From assembly GCA_039707465.1 (NCBI GenBank), contig CM077647.1:170992163-171056162 (forward strand): DNA of 64,000 nucleotides. Direction: 5' to 3'. Shown here piece by piece: positions 23,052 to 35,372 of this stretch. How positions within the stretch are numbered: position 1 is the stretch's first letter; every line of letters starts with the position of its first letter. The position numbers and the translations under genes are program-made. Source of the stretch: Rhabdophis nuchalis (lineage: Eukaryota > Chordata > Lepidosauria > Squamata > Natricidae). Under the pieces are notes generated by a model that saw only the letters and a list, made by a program, of their open reading frames with translations, had not been told where the DNA came from and did no database searches.

Positions 23052-23443
23052 GAGTAAAAGAGAGCTATTTACATGTTTATCTTCAATTATGGATACAATG
23101 ATTTTGTTTTTGTCTTGTGACTCCAATCTTCTTGCCTCAAGAGGTCCTTACATATTTTGAAGATGTGCACATATGTGACTGTCTCACTATCATTATCAAA
23201 TTAGTCAGTTTCTATCCTCCAGATCCTAGGGGAATTCTATGAAAAATAGAGGAACTGACTCTGAAAGATGCTATATATTGTCCCCACGATATTCCATCTC
23301 CTGGCTCACAGCCCAAAAGCTCTGTGAGTTGATTGGAAAGTATGTTGCACTCTCTTTTTGTGTCTGAAAAACATCTCAAGAAGACAAGTCATTATAATGT
23401 ACTTCAAAGGCATTCGTACACAGAAAGAAGACACTCATGGAAG

Positions 23444-23661
23444 ATGTTAGTTTTCATGGAGTTGCTCTTAGTAGTAATGCCTCAAGTGGTGTGCAAGGAT
23501 CCTAGCCATCAATGTGACCTTCAGGAGCCTCTTCCTCTAAAGTACACGTATCATCAGCTTGGAGACATCAACATTGCTGGCATTATTTCTGCATTGTTTA
23601 CATTTTCTATTCCTATTGATTTCAGCCAACATCCTTCTCAAGCAGTTCAGGATGGACTTAT
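23444..23661 (+). CDS. gene B exon 1
   Basis: 218 bp with one copy of the [10 protein letters not shown] motif, signal peptide intact, donor GTAAGT. Part of a pseudogene. Confidence 0.88.
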
Positions 23662-23794
23662 GTAAGTACCAAATTCATTCATTGTCAGGTTTCGGACCTT
23701 GCTGTTAAATCATATGATGCTGCAAATGTTTTCCTCTAATTAGAAAAGCTCCAAAAAGAAACATGATGATATGATAGAATAGGATAGGATAGGA

Positions 23795-23929
23795 GAGGGG
23801 TCAGCAAAGTCGGCTCTTTTAAGACTGGTGGACTTCAACTCCCAGATTTCCCCAGCCAGCCAGGCTGGCTTGGGAATTCTGGGAGTTGAAGTCCACCAGT
23901 CTTAAAAGAGCCAACTTTGCAGACCCCTG
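23795..23929. mobile_element. 135-bp foldback hAT-like MITE in intron 1
   Basis: Nearly palindromic: GGCTCTTTTAAGACTGGTGG on the left is mirrored as CCACCAGTCTTAAAAGAGCC on the right. Ends are AGGGGTC / GACCCCTG, and it is flanked by degenerate 8-bp repeats (GGATAGGA at 23787-23794, CGATACGA at 23930-23937). Present in gene C (47090-47224), absent in gene A. Confidence 0.8.
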
Positions 23930-23944
23930 CGATACGATAAGATA

Positions 23945-24235
23945 GGACAGAGTAACAAAACTGTTGGAGGTATTCAGAGAGTAAACCCCATACCAGACAA
24001 ATGGCAATCCAGTCTCTTCTTAAAAGCTTTCAGTTATGGGGCACCCACAGCTTCTGGAGGAAAGTCATTCCATTGATTAATTGTTCTTAATTTCTCCTTA
24101 CTTCTAGGTTGCTTGTCTCCTTGATTAGTTTCCATCCATTGCTTCTTGTTCAGCCTTCAGGTCATTTGGAGAATAGGTTGACCCCCTCTTCTTTGTGACA
24201 GCCTTTTAGATATTGGACACTGCGGTTCATTTAAT
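23945..24235 (-). mobile_element. CR1 LINE 3' end in intron 1 of gene B
   Basis: Counterpart of 4930-5215. Confidence 0.65.
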
Positions 24236-24540
24236 GTGGAGTTATATTTAGCTTCATTTTCCCCATGAAAAATGTTTATAGTAAATCACATGTAAATACT
24301 TATAGCCAAAGAGATATGATTGGCTTAATTTATAAAGATGTACCTACTGATATGATTTGGGAGATGGTTATATATTTCCCATGATAATTTTTTCATTTGA
24401 TATTTCAGATACCAGAATTCTGCAATGTAAGCCATTCTTAAAAGCTTAGGTTTGAAACTGGACCTTTCTCGTGTTTTCAGAAATAATGCTTCCAATTTCA
24501 AACCAATAATTGCCTTAAAATAACTCCAGTTCCTCTAGGG

Positions 24541-25631
24541 CAGGGGTCCCCAACCCCCGGGCCGCGGACCGGTGCCGGTCCGTGGCTGGATGGGAGCCGG
24601 GCCGCAGGGCTAGAGAGGATGAGGAGGGAGGAGGAGGCAGCCCCCTGAGCACAGCGCGCGGGAGAACGCAGGCGCGGCTGTTTGCGCCGTTGGAGTGTGG
24701 CTCTTCCTCCTCCCTCGTCGACGGAGGGATTCCTGGACGCCGCCGGACCGGCCACCGATTCCCTCCCCTGCTGGCATGCCGGCCACTCATTTTCTTCCAG
24801 GGACTGCGGAGGCTCCGCGGGCTGGGAAGGGAACTGGCGGGTTGCTCCGGCGGCGCACAGGAGTCCCTCCGTCGACGAGGGTGGAGGAAGAGCTCCCACC
24901 ATCCTCCTGCGTTCTCCCGCATGCTCTGCCCAATGGGCTGCCCCCCCTCCCTCCTCCTCCTCTCCAGCCCGGCTCCTATCCAGCCACGGAGCCTGAACGA
25001 GCGAACGAGCGACCAAGCGTGGCAGGCGGGATGAGGAGGCTGGGGGCGGGGGGACGGGACGACGATGACGACAGACACACATAGAGAGACAGAGGGAGGG
25101 AGGGAGAGAAAGATAGACAGAGACACAGAAGGAGTGATTGAATGAATGCAAGACAGACAGACACACGCACACACACACACACACACACAGAGTGACAGAA
25201 ATGGGCGGATGAAGGAGAGACACAGAGAAAGAGAGAAAGAAAGAAAAAAGTGGGAGAGAGAAAGACAGACAGAGAGAAAGAGACAGAAAGGAAAGAAAGA
25301 GACAGGAAAAGATACAGAAAGAGGGAAAGAGAAAAAGAAAGAGAAAGAAATAGAGAGAAAGGGAAAGAGAGAAAGAAAGAAATAGCGAGAGAGAGAAAGA
25401 GAGACAGAGACAAAGAAAGAGAAAGAAAGAGAGAGAGAGAAAGAAAGAACTTATGACCACAGTTGAGGCAAAAAGTTTGGTTGCTAACCAAGATCATTGT
25501 TAAGTGAGTTTCACATTTTCAAAGTTGGCCACGCCCACCCAGTCACATGACTGCTGAGCCCCTCAGCCGGTCCGCAGAATTTTCTTTAAAATGAAACCGG
25601 TCCCTGGTGAAAAAAAGGTTGGGGACCCCTG
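24541..25631. mobile_element. non-autonomous hAT-like transposon in intron 1 of gene B, 1091 bp
   Basis: Terminal inverted repeats CAGGGGTCCCCAACC / GGTTGGGGACCCCTG, with the perfect 8-bp duplication CTCTAGGG at 24533-24540 and 25632-25639. The empty site CCTCTAGGGGTATC is seen in genes A (5535) and C (47827). The termini contain GGACCGGT-type sub-terminal motifs. Inside is a GC-rich core with mirrored segments (24600-25020) and a purine-rich microsatellite block (25080-25450). No transposase is encoded; the long frames across it are compositional. Confidence 0.92.
25080..25450. repeat. purine-rich (GAGA/GAAA) and (CA)n block inside the hAT element
   Basis: Some 370 bp almost purely of purines on the + strand apart from a CA run at 25160-25190. 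Such tracts can adopt triplex structures, which is inference here. Confidence 0.9.
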
Positions 25632-25813
25632 CTCTAGGGGTATCTATGAACTAGTGATATCCTTTGCATTATCCAGGATCTTAGCTAAATGGTGAAAACC
25701 TAACACTAAAACCCAGTCCATTAAATGTGTTGTATACTGAAGGATTGCAAGTGCCATGATATGAAACAGACCTTTATTAATGTTTTTTTTAAATAAAAAA
25801 ATATTCTTTACAG

Positions 25814-26099
25814 AGTATTTTATCAGAATTACCAGCATGTCCTGGCCTTAGCATTTTCTGTAAAAGAGATCAATGAAAATCAGCAGATCCTACCCAATGT
25901 CACGCTGGGCTTCCATATTTTTAACAGCCACTTCAGTCCAAGCTGGACTTACTTTGCTTCAATGCTGCTGCCTTTCACTCATGGCAAATTCATCCCTAAC
26001 TACAAGTGTGGGGTCCCAAAGCTTTTGGCTGCAGTCATTGGAGGACCTGATATCTCTCTTCACATGGCATCTTTGCTGTGCATCTACAAAGTTCCTCAG
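25814..26099 (+). CDS. gene B exon 2
   Basis: 286 bp, open, canonical splice sites. Shares [17 protein letters not shown] with gene C, against AIIGGPD in gene A. Confidence 0.88.
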
Positions 26100-26234
26100 G
26101 TAAGAGCTGCAGAAAGATATTCATCGTTCTATTGCCATATCTCTCCAGAAGTCTGCATGCATCTTTTTTTTTAAAAAAAAAAGGGAGACAATTTTCAGAT
26201 TCTTAGATATTATTTTTTGCTTGCTAGGACTATC

Positions 26235-26447
26235 ATGGCAGGCTGAGTATTCATAACTTTGAACAGACGTTGGGGACATTTGACACGGCTAAACATTGGT
26301 TGCCACAATATAAAAAAAGATGTTGAGATTCCAGAAAAGGAAGCAGAGAAGAGCAGCAACGATATTAAGGGACTGGAGACTAAAACATATAAAGAGCAAA
26401 TGGATGCATCTAGTTTAAGGAAAAGAATGATTAGGGATGACATGATA
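26235..26447 (+). mobile_element. CR1 LINE remnant in intron 2 of gene B, first part
   Basis: Begins GGGGACATTTGACACGGCTA. It is interrupted by a minus-strand LINE and resumes at 27175. Confidence 0.6.
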
Positions 26448-27170
26448 GCAGGCTTAGACTTAGACTCTAGAACAAATTTAGTATCACTTTGGATGTGCAC
26501 TAATCGGTGTGCATTAAAATTAAATTTTGTGGCATACAGACCTCAAAGGGTCACCACTCCCAATATACACTACATAAACATGAGAAAATAAATAAATGAA
26601 TGTAAAATTATGCATAGAACCACATATATCATATGGCACAAAGAAACAACACAGTCTACTTTGGATGCATACGTGTAAATTGCAAGAAACCCCAACCAAT
26701 CTTGCAAGTTTGCCAGGCGGATAGCACAGGGAACAAAGGTGTTACAGAATTTGGTAATCCTGCTAGAAACACTTCAAAGGCTCCTCCCAGAGGGGAGCAA
26801 GAAAAACAGACCATAAAGTGGGTGTGTGGGGTCTCTAACAATACTTTGAGCAAAAAGCACATAGTTCTTATCAGCAGCATCCTGAATAACAGGAAGTGAG
26901 TTTCCTATAATCTTCTCTGCTGACCTTACCAATCTCTGTAAGGACTTTCTATCTGAGGCACTGCTGACACCAAACCAAACAGTCATGCAGTTTGTTAAAG
27001 TGCTCTCAATTGTGCCTCTGTAAAAAGTGTCCAGGACAGAGGAAAAAATTGTGCTCTCCTCATCCGACGCAGGAAATTAAGAAGCTGCTTTCTATCGTTC
27101 ACTAACAATGACGTGTGGATAACCAATTCAGATTATTAGCTATCTGTATCAATATATTCAGATTGTTGGT
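26448..27170 (-). mobile_element. LINE 3' end inserted in CR1, intron 2 of gene B
   Basis: The minus strand at 26774-26986 reads [20 protein letters not shown] and [17 protein letters not shown], the C-terminal motif of a LINE family widespread in fish and reptiles. A long 3' UTR runs to about 26455. Clade not assigned with confidence. Confidence 0.6.
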
Positions 27171-27174
27171 TACC

Positions 27175-27680
27175 TGCTTTCAATATCTAAGGGGCTGCCA
27201 TAAAGAATATGTGGCCAACCTATTCTCCAAAGCAGGACAAGAAGGAATGGATGGAAACTAATCAAGGAGAGAAGCAACCTAGAACTAAGGAAAAATTTTC
27301 CCTTTCAGTCAGAACAATTAACCGGTGGAAAAGCTTGCTTCCAGTGGTGCTTTGATTTGATTTGATTTATTTAGATTTATAAAACCGTGCCTCTCTCCCC
27401 GAAGGGACTAGGGGCGGTGCACAGGAATTAAAAGACATATAAAACATAACCATCAATAAATATTAAAACCAAATAAAATAATGTTTATCCTGTGCTAAAA
27501 ATCTTAAAATCTTAAAAACTATTTCCCCCTAAGAGCCAAATAAAATAGATTAAATAAAACTGCTCCAGTGTCGGAGGTTTTTCAGAAGAGCTTAAACAAC
27601 CATTTGTATCTGAAATGGGACAGGGTTTCCTGCTTGATCAGGGGGTTGGACTAGAAGACCCCCAAGGTCTTATTCACCAA
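27175..27680 (+). mobile_element. CR1 LINE 3' end, second part
   Basis: Classic amniote CR1 3' end: AGGGGCTGCCATAAAGAATA, then AACCTATTCTCCAAAGCAGG, ending with GGGGGTTGGACTAGAAGACC. It is split by an L2/CR1-type tail at 27350-27560. Confidence 0.8.
27350..27560 (-). mobile_element. L2/CR1-type LINE 3' tail, minus strand
   Basis: Tail (GATTT)n at 27353-27370 followed by the inverted 3' UTR motif (CCCGAAGGGACTAGGGGCGG). Counterpart in gene C at 49494-49704; the region is deleted in gene A. Confidence 0.8.
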
Positions 27681-28108
27681 TTGCAGATACTGAAATGAGA
27701 TTCAAATTTGAAAAATTCATCGTCAGACTATTTCCACAAAAGGACATATCCTAATACCTTAAATATGATATCTTGGTTGACTTTCTTAAATAAATCCACC
27801 TACTTGCATAATGTTTCAGTATATATGCTCAAGGCCACTAAGAGTCTCAAATGACTGTACATATTTTCAGAGGTTCCTTTAAGGGAGGAGGGTATTCACT
27901 TATCTTCCCTACCAGTTCGTAAATGTGAGCGTGCACGGATGTGCTTTTGGCAAAAAAAGGGCCTAAATGGAATACCATAGAACCGGAGTGGCTGGGTGGG
28001 TATACCTATGATTTCTGCTACTGGTTTGTGCAAACGAGTTCAAACTGGTAGAATACCACCTCTGGTTCGCTTACATCTTTCTATTTGCATATGTTTATCT
28101 TCTTTTAG

Positions 28109-28946
28109 TTGACCTATGGCTCTGCTCCAGACATGGAGAAAGAGAGTCAAGCAGTTTTCTTCCAGCAAATGTTTCCAGATGAATCCCATGAACATAAGGG
28201 CCTCATGGTGCTATTGAAGTACTTAAGATGGATCTGGGTTGGGATTCTTGTAGTAAAGGACGAGAAAGCAGAGAAATTTGTCCAGGAAGTGGTCCCGAAC
28301 TTTTCCGAGTATGGCATCTGTACTGAGTTCAAACATAGATTTTTATAGTGATTTTACTGATGCAATGGATGAAGGTCAAGAGATATACTACGTTCTTATG
28401 AAGAGCAGGGCCAATGTGATAATCGTATATGGTAAAATTCAGACCATATCAGTTCTGAGAAGCTTCCTCCAGTTATCAAATGTGGAAGACATAATAAAGA
28501 AGCCAAAGATCTGGCTTATAAATGCTCAGACAGAATTCACCTCACTTTCCCTTCAAAAAACTTGGGACATCCATTTCCTACATGGGGCTTTGTCCTTTGC
28601 AGTTCACACAAAAGAGGTCCAAGATTTCCAGGAATTTCTTCACAATTTAAGTCCAAGCAATGAGCATCACGATCATTTTCGAAAAGATTTCTGGGAACAG
28701 GCATTTGATTGTATCTTCTCAAACTCAAGAACAGAGACATCTGAGGTATCTTGTACTGGACAGGAGAAGCTTGAGACCCTTCCTACATCTGTGTTTGAAA
28801 CACGCATCAGTGGGCAGAGTTACAATATTTACAATGCAGTCTATGCTGTGGCACATGCTTTGCAATCCCTATATTTATACAAATCCAAAGTCACAACAAG
28901 AGTGAAAGAAGGAAGGAAACTATTTCATAATCAGATGTGGTGGCAG
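28109..28946 (+). pseudogene. gene B exon 3, 14-bp deletion
   Basis: 838 bp against 852 bp in A and C. The missing 14 bases lie between 28330 and 28331, after the codons for ICTEF. Downstream the original frame stays open from 28335 to 28946, so this is the only lesion in the exon. Confidence 0.92.
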
Positions 28947-29449
28947 GTAAGAAACTACCATACCTGCAATATTCTTTAGGGGGTTTGACCTTGGATCTAA
29001 AAGTGAGTGTTGTGAACTCTCAGCCACTAACCACTCCTGCAGTTGAATCAGATGAGAAGGAGGAATGAGAGTCAGGGCCAGCATCAAGGCAATGTTAGAG
29101 CCCCGCCCTAGATGATAGACTCAGGATCCAGATGGAACTTGGAAACCTGGAACACGGGGTGCTATGTAACAAAATACTTACTACATTCCATCACTCCGAA
29201 ATCTATAAGTTAATGGAAGAAGTGTTCTGCTCTTTCTTCATGATATGCTGAAATTGGTTTTTTTTCTAGATACTTTTACTCATAAAACACAATGTACCTG
29301 GAAAGTGTGTGTGTGTGTATGTGTTGTACATAGATGCATAAATATAGGCCTTTTCAGTTACATTTTGTTTTATCTTGTTAGTACATAGCTTCCAGGTTGT
29401 TGGATTGCAGCTACAATAATTAAAGTCTAACTTTAGTATAGCTACTGCA

Positions 29450-30253
<804 letters not shown>

Positions 30254-30968
30254 GTTTTTTTCTAAGTAAAAATATTATTAAACTTTTATAGCATTAGCAG
30301 TGGTGGGATTCAGCCAGTTTGCACCACTTTGGGAGAACCAATCCCTCTCACATTTACTACTATTGAGGAGGTACCACATATACTGTACCTGTGCATTTTT
30401 TTTCCTTGCCTAAATGTAGAACCTTACCCTTTTTCACCATTGAATTTCATTTGATTAGATAGTACCCAATGTTCAAGTCTGTTAAGATCCTTCCGTATCT
30501 TAAGCCTATCTTCTGCAATGTTGGCTATTTCTGCCAGCTTGGTGTCATCTGAAAATTTGATGAGTTCCCCATCTATCCCTTCATCCAAATCATTGATGAA
30601 GATGTTGAAGAATACTGGACCTAAAACAGATCCTTAGGGTGTTCTACTGCATACTTCCCTCCATGTAGAAGCAGTTCTATTGAAGACTACATGTTGAGGG
30701 TGATTGGTCACCTATTTACAAGTCTATGATGTCTAACTCAACATTTTCTACTTTATTTAGTATTAGGTTATGGTCTAATTTATCAAATGGCTTACTGAAA
30801 TCCAAGTAAATTATATCGACAGAATTCCTGTGGTCCACTAATTTTGTCACTTTGTCAACGAATGCAATTAGTCTGGCATGATCTGTTTTTGACAAACCAA
30901 TGTTGGCTTTTGGTTATTACTTTTTTTCGTGTCTAGGTGTTTGTTGATTTGTAGAGTGATTATCTTTT

Positions 30969-32050
30969 TGGGGTAGAGTACCACTTCTACGCTGACGATA
31001 CGCAGTTGTATATATCTACCCCAAACCACCCCAACGATGCCGTAGCGGTGATGTGCCAGTGCCTGGAAGCCGTGCGGGCCTGGATGGGAAGTAACAGACT
31101 CAGACTCAATCCGTCCAAGACCGAGTGGCTGTGGTTTCCGGCATCCCGGTACAACCAGTTGACTCCATCACTGGCCATAGGGGACGAACATCTCACCCCT
31201 GTGGATGGGGCACGCAACTTGGGCGTCCTCCTGGATACCCGGCTGTCCATGGAAGATCAAGTGACAGCCGTGGCCAGGAGGGTGTTTTACCAGGTTCGCC
31301 TGGTACGCCAGTTGCGCCCCCTATTGGATCGGGATGCCCATTGCACGGTCACTCATGCCCTCGTGACATCCCGACTGAACTACTGTAATTCTCTCTACAT
31401 GGGGCTCCCCTTGAGGTGCGCCCGAAGACTTCAGCTGGTCTAGAATGCAGCCGCGCGAGCAATAATGGGAACCTCCAGGTTTACCCATATAACACCGCTC
31501 TTGCGTGAGCTGCACTGGCTGCCTGTCGTCTTTCGGGTGCGCTTCAAGGTGCTGGTTGTCATCTTTAAAACGCTCCATGGCTCGGGACCTAGCTATCTGC
31601 GGGATCGGATCCTGCCCCATACATCCCTGCGGCCGATTCGCTCCCACAGAGAGGGACTTCTCCGGGTGCCGTCCACTAGGCTATGCCAGCGGGCGACGCC
31701 CAGGGGAAGGGCCTTCTCTGTGGCGGGCCCAGCCCTCTGGAACGACCTTCCCCCCGAAATTAGAACTACCACGGACCTCCGCTCCTTCCGTCAAAAACTG
31801 AAAACACACTTTTTCTGTCTGGCCAGACTGGGTTAGTCTCCGTCTATTAGGATTTTAGGGGATTTTAGTAAATCTATAAATTGGGGATTTTAGCGTAGGG
31901 ATACTCTAGTTTAATTTGTTTTTACTTATTTTATTTATGTATTGTACCTATTTCAATTCTCCCTGTGCACCGCTCCGAGTCCCATCGGGGAGAGGATGCG
32001 GTATACAAATAAAATTATTCTATTCTATTCTATTCTATTCTATTCTATTC
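30969..32050 (+). mobile_element. L2/CR1-type LINE with (ATTCT)n tail, nested
   Basis: Starts inside RT at YADDTQLYIST (31006 on), reads SKTEWLWFPASRYNQL, meets a stop at 31441, and continues through frame 31465-31836 to a 3' UTR ending in an ATTCT run (31990-32050). The gene C composite element has the uninterrupted site (GATTATCTTTTCCAGAATG). An ATTCT tail is characteristic of the snake CR1-L3 families (established knowledge). Confidence 0.88.
31990..32050. repeat. (ATTCT)n LINE tail
   Basis: Twelve or so ATTCT units directly after the LINE 3' UTR. Confidence 0.9.
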
Positions 32051-33278
32051 TTTTCCAGAATGTTCCCTGGTTTTTATGTCAGGGTGATATGTCTGTGGTT
32101 TCCTAAATCTGTTTTCTTTTTTTGAAGATGGGAACTACATCAGCTCTTTTCCAGGTCTTTGGCAGTTCCCCAATGCTCTAGGATCTATGAAAGATATAGT
32201 TCAGTGGTTCTGAGATCACTTCTGCCAGTTCCTTCAGAACCTAGGGATTTAATGCATTTGGTCCTAGTGAATTGAACACGTCTGGGGAGACAGGTGTTCA
32301 CTTGCCATTTTCTTCCCTGTTTTAAATTGTGTTCCAACATGTTAAAAACCTTTTTCTTGTTTTTAACATGTTGGAAGAAGCTTTTTTTGGTTATTATTTA
32401 CTTTTGTCGCAAGCCTTTCTTCATTGTGAGCTTTAGCTTTACTCACTTCATTTTACTGTCTCGTCTATTTCTCAATATTCTGCCTTAGTTATGTGCCAGT
32501 CTTTTCACTTTTTATACTTATCCTTTTTGCCATAGAGTTCTTTATGTAGCCACGCTGGTTTCTTTTGGGAGCTGTTATTTTTCTTCTTCTTTGGAATTGC
32601 ACTAGTCTGGGCTTTTATAATTTCACTTTTCAAAATTTTCCAAGCTTCTTAAGTTTTTTCCACCTGAGGATTCTCATCCATGAAATCCTTCCCAAACTCT
32701 CTCCAAATTTATTGAAATTAGCTCTTTTAAAGTCCAAGACTCCAGTTTGACATTGTTCTACTACTTGTGTTTGCATCATGTTGAATTCCAATATAGCATG
32801 ATCACATTCCCCCAAGGTTCTTTTAGCTTCAACACCTTCTATCATTTAATCTCTCTTAGTGAGAATGAAATCCATTATGTCTGATCCCCTTGTTCCTTTC
32901 TCTACTTTCAGTTTGGTGATGTAGTTGTTGGAAGAAATCATTAGAGCAAAGAACCACTTGTTAAATTATTTGATTCCCACCACTGCTTATATATATATTA
33001 TTATTTTGAATATATTTATTAGAAATCATTTGTCTTAAGAGGTTTAGTAATTAAACTACAGACTTTAATGTTAAAGTTGTTTTGCTGGTTTTTAAAAAAG
33101 TTATTTTGCAATACTATTTGAATTTTATTTTAATAATCTGATATTTTACCTCTATGTTGGAATGATGGTTATGTCATTTATTTGTTTCTGGCCATGCATA
33201 TATTTTAAACATAAATTGTTTCTCCTCCCCTCTCTCCTTTTCTCTCTTTGTCCCCCTATGGCTGTTCCTGTATTTCAG

Positions 33279-33506
33279 GTTCATTCTTTTCTGAGAAGTG
33301 TCAGATTCAACAACAGTGTTGGTGAGAAGATCTCCTTTGATGAAAATGGAGAATTCATTGGTGGATATGATATTATCAGTTGGGTCACATTCCCAAACCA
33401 ATCCTTTCATAGGATCAAAGTTGGGATGATCGATCCCACTGCTCCTTCAGACATGTTCTTCAATATTTCTGTAGATTCCATCAATTGGCCAATAGGCTTT
33501 AATCAG
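33279..33506 (+). CDS. gene B exon 4
   Basis: 228 bp, open, TTTCAG acceptor, reads [11 protein letters not shown]. Part of a pseudogene. Confidence 0.88.
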
Positions 33507-33750
33507 GTTAGCTGTCTAATGTAGACTGGTCTGCCTTAGTTATGTAGCATAAACGTATCTTTAATGATGAAACTTCTGGCCCACCCTTGAAAAAGTGAAG
33601 GGCGAGCCTGCGGTTTCTCTGCCAGAGAACAAAGAGTCACGGGGGCGGCACCCATTTTCACTGGCAGAGCACTGCAGGAGGCTGTTGAAGCTGAAAACAG
33701 AAACTGTAGGGAGGTACCCAGGCAGCCATAGGTGCCCAAGACCCAAGTGA

Positions 33751-33955
33751 TAATAATAATAATTAATAATAATTTATTATATTTATAAACCGCCCCCTCT
33801 CCCCAAAGGGACTCGGGGCAGTGTACAGGAAAATTAAAAAACCATCTAAAAACATACAATACACACAAATTAAAAGCGAATTAAACTACCCTGTACTAAA
33901 ATTTAAAAACCATTAAAATTACCACCCATTAAAACCCAATAAACAATTTGATATC
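33751..33955 (-). mobile_element. L2/CR1-type LINE 3' tail in intron 4
   Basis: AAT-type tail followed by the inverted 3' UTR (CCCCAAAGGGACTCGGGGCA). Shared with gene C (54612-54815), absent in gene A. Confidence 0.8.
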
Positions 33956-34255
33956 AATCTGTCCATGCCAACCCTGGACATGCTCACCTAGACATGTCGC
34001 CCCTCAGGTAAACACAACCCTGATGCAGCCCACAATCAATTTGACAGCCCTGGCATAGAATATTGTTCTCATTACTAACCAGCCCAAAAACTATCTTTGA
34101 ATGATTAGTTCAGACCAATTAGATCTCAAAATGACGTAATCACATTACTTCTAAATATCAATCCATTTATATGCAGTTGATTCCACAGTCACAATATCTC
34201 TCCAAACTTCCTTTTTCTTCTATATCTTAAAATACTCTCATTCATTCACTGACAG

Positions 34256-34382
34256 GCATTGCCTTTATCTCTGTGCAATGATCCCTGTGAGACAGGATAC
34301 AGCAAGGAAAAGATAGAAGGGAAGACGTTTTGCTGTTATGGTTGCCGTCTGTGTCCAGAGGGGAAAATATCAAAGGAGAAGG
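34256..34382 (+). CDS. gene B exon 5
   Basis: 127 bp, six cysteines preserved, donor GTAGGA. Part of a pseudogene. Confidence 0.88.
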
Positions 34383-34476
34383 GTAGGACATTTCCAAATC
34401 TAATGGGACTAAGCCATGAGGGTACAACAATGTATATGATCCACTGTATCAATTTCTATTTATCATTATTTTTCAG

Positions 34477-35372
34477 ATGTGGATGACTGCTCTCCATGTC
34501 CAGAAGATCAATATCCAAATCTGGAGAAAAATATGTGCATTCCAAAGCGGATCACTTTTTTGTCTTAAGAACCCTTGGGGATCAGTCTCACCACTCTTTC
34601 CCTTTCCTTTTCTTTCATGACAACTTTGGTCATCACAATCTTCATGAAACACAAAGACACTCCCATCGTCAAAGCCAACAACCGCAATCTCACCTACATT
34701 CTCCTAGTTTCCCTCCTCCTCTCTTTCCTTTGTGTCTTTCTATTTGTTGGGAGGCCCAATACCGTGGTGTGCCCCCTTCGACAACCAGCATTTGGCCTCA
34801 TCTTTTCTGTGGCAGTTTCTTGTGTCTTGGCCAAAACCTTTGTTGTGGTTCTAGCATTCATGGCCACCAAACCTGGTTCCAGATTGAGGAAATGGGTGGG
34901 GGGAAGAATGGTCAGTTTCATTCTTCTATCCTGCTCCCTTGCTCAAATGTGTATTTGTGCTGTGTGGCTGATAAAATCCCCACCGTACCCAGACTTTGAT
35001 GCACACTCAATACCTGAAGAACTCATCCTGGAGTGCAATGAAGACTCGGTCATGTTCTACTGTGTTTTGGGCTTTATGGGTTTCCTTGCTCTGGTTAGCT
35101 TCTCTGCTGCTTTCCTAGCTAGGAGGTTACCTTACAGTTTTAATGAAGCCAAATTCATCACCTTCAGCATGTTGGTCTTCTGCAGTGTTTGGCTGTGTTT
35201 TATCCCAACCTATCTAAGCACAAGGGGAAAATATACATTGGCTGTGGAGATCTTCTCCATGATCTCCTCCAGTGCTGGCTTGTTGGTGTGCATCTTCCTT
35301 CCCAAGTGTTTTATCATTGTGATGAGACCTGAACTGAACGATAAACATCAGCTCATGAAAAGAAAGTTTTAA
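34477..35372 (+). pseudogene. gene B exon 6 with in-frame stop
   Basis: 896 bp, three fewer than in A and C. The deletion creates TAA at 34566-34568, before the first membrane segment. The remainder is open to the normal stop and keeps all seven hydrophobic segments. Confidence 0.93.

Larger units (their letters stand above)
22403..23443. other. 5' flank of gene B
   Basis: No gene supported. It holds a TCTAG microsatellite (22480-22575), an AATAG microsatellite (22975-23051) and sequence matching the 5' flank of gene A but without the LINE inserted there. Confidence 0.7.
30297..32986 (-). mobile_element. composite CR1 element, gene B copy
   Basis: Same inverted-repeat ends as 14252-16281. 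The inner CR1 portion is shorter than in A around 32310, and a plus-strand L2/CR1-type copy (30969-32050) is nested inside. Confidence 0.65.

Noticed and set aside
24498..25497. Large frames (up to 320 codons) across the hAT element in gene B intron 1
   Set aside because: Ser/Leu- or Arg/Glu-rich text from pyrimidine/purine microsatellites and a GC-rich core; not conserved in units A and C, which lack the element.
28278..28979. 233-codon frame in gene B as an alternative intact product
   Set aside because: It is the original exon 3 frame regained after the 14-bp deletion, opened by an out-of-frame ATG; it lacks signal peptide and splicing context.
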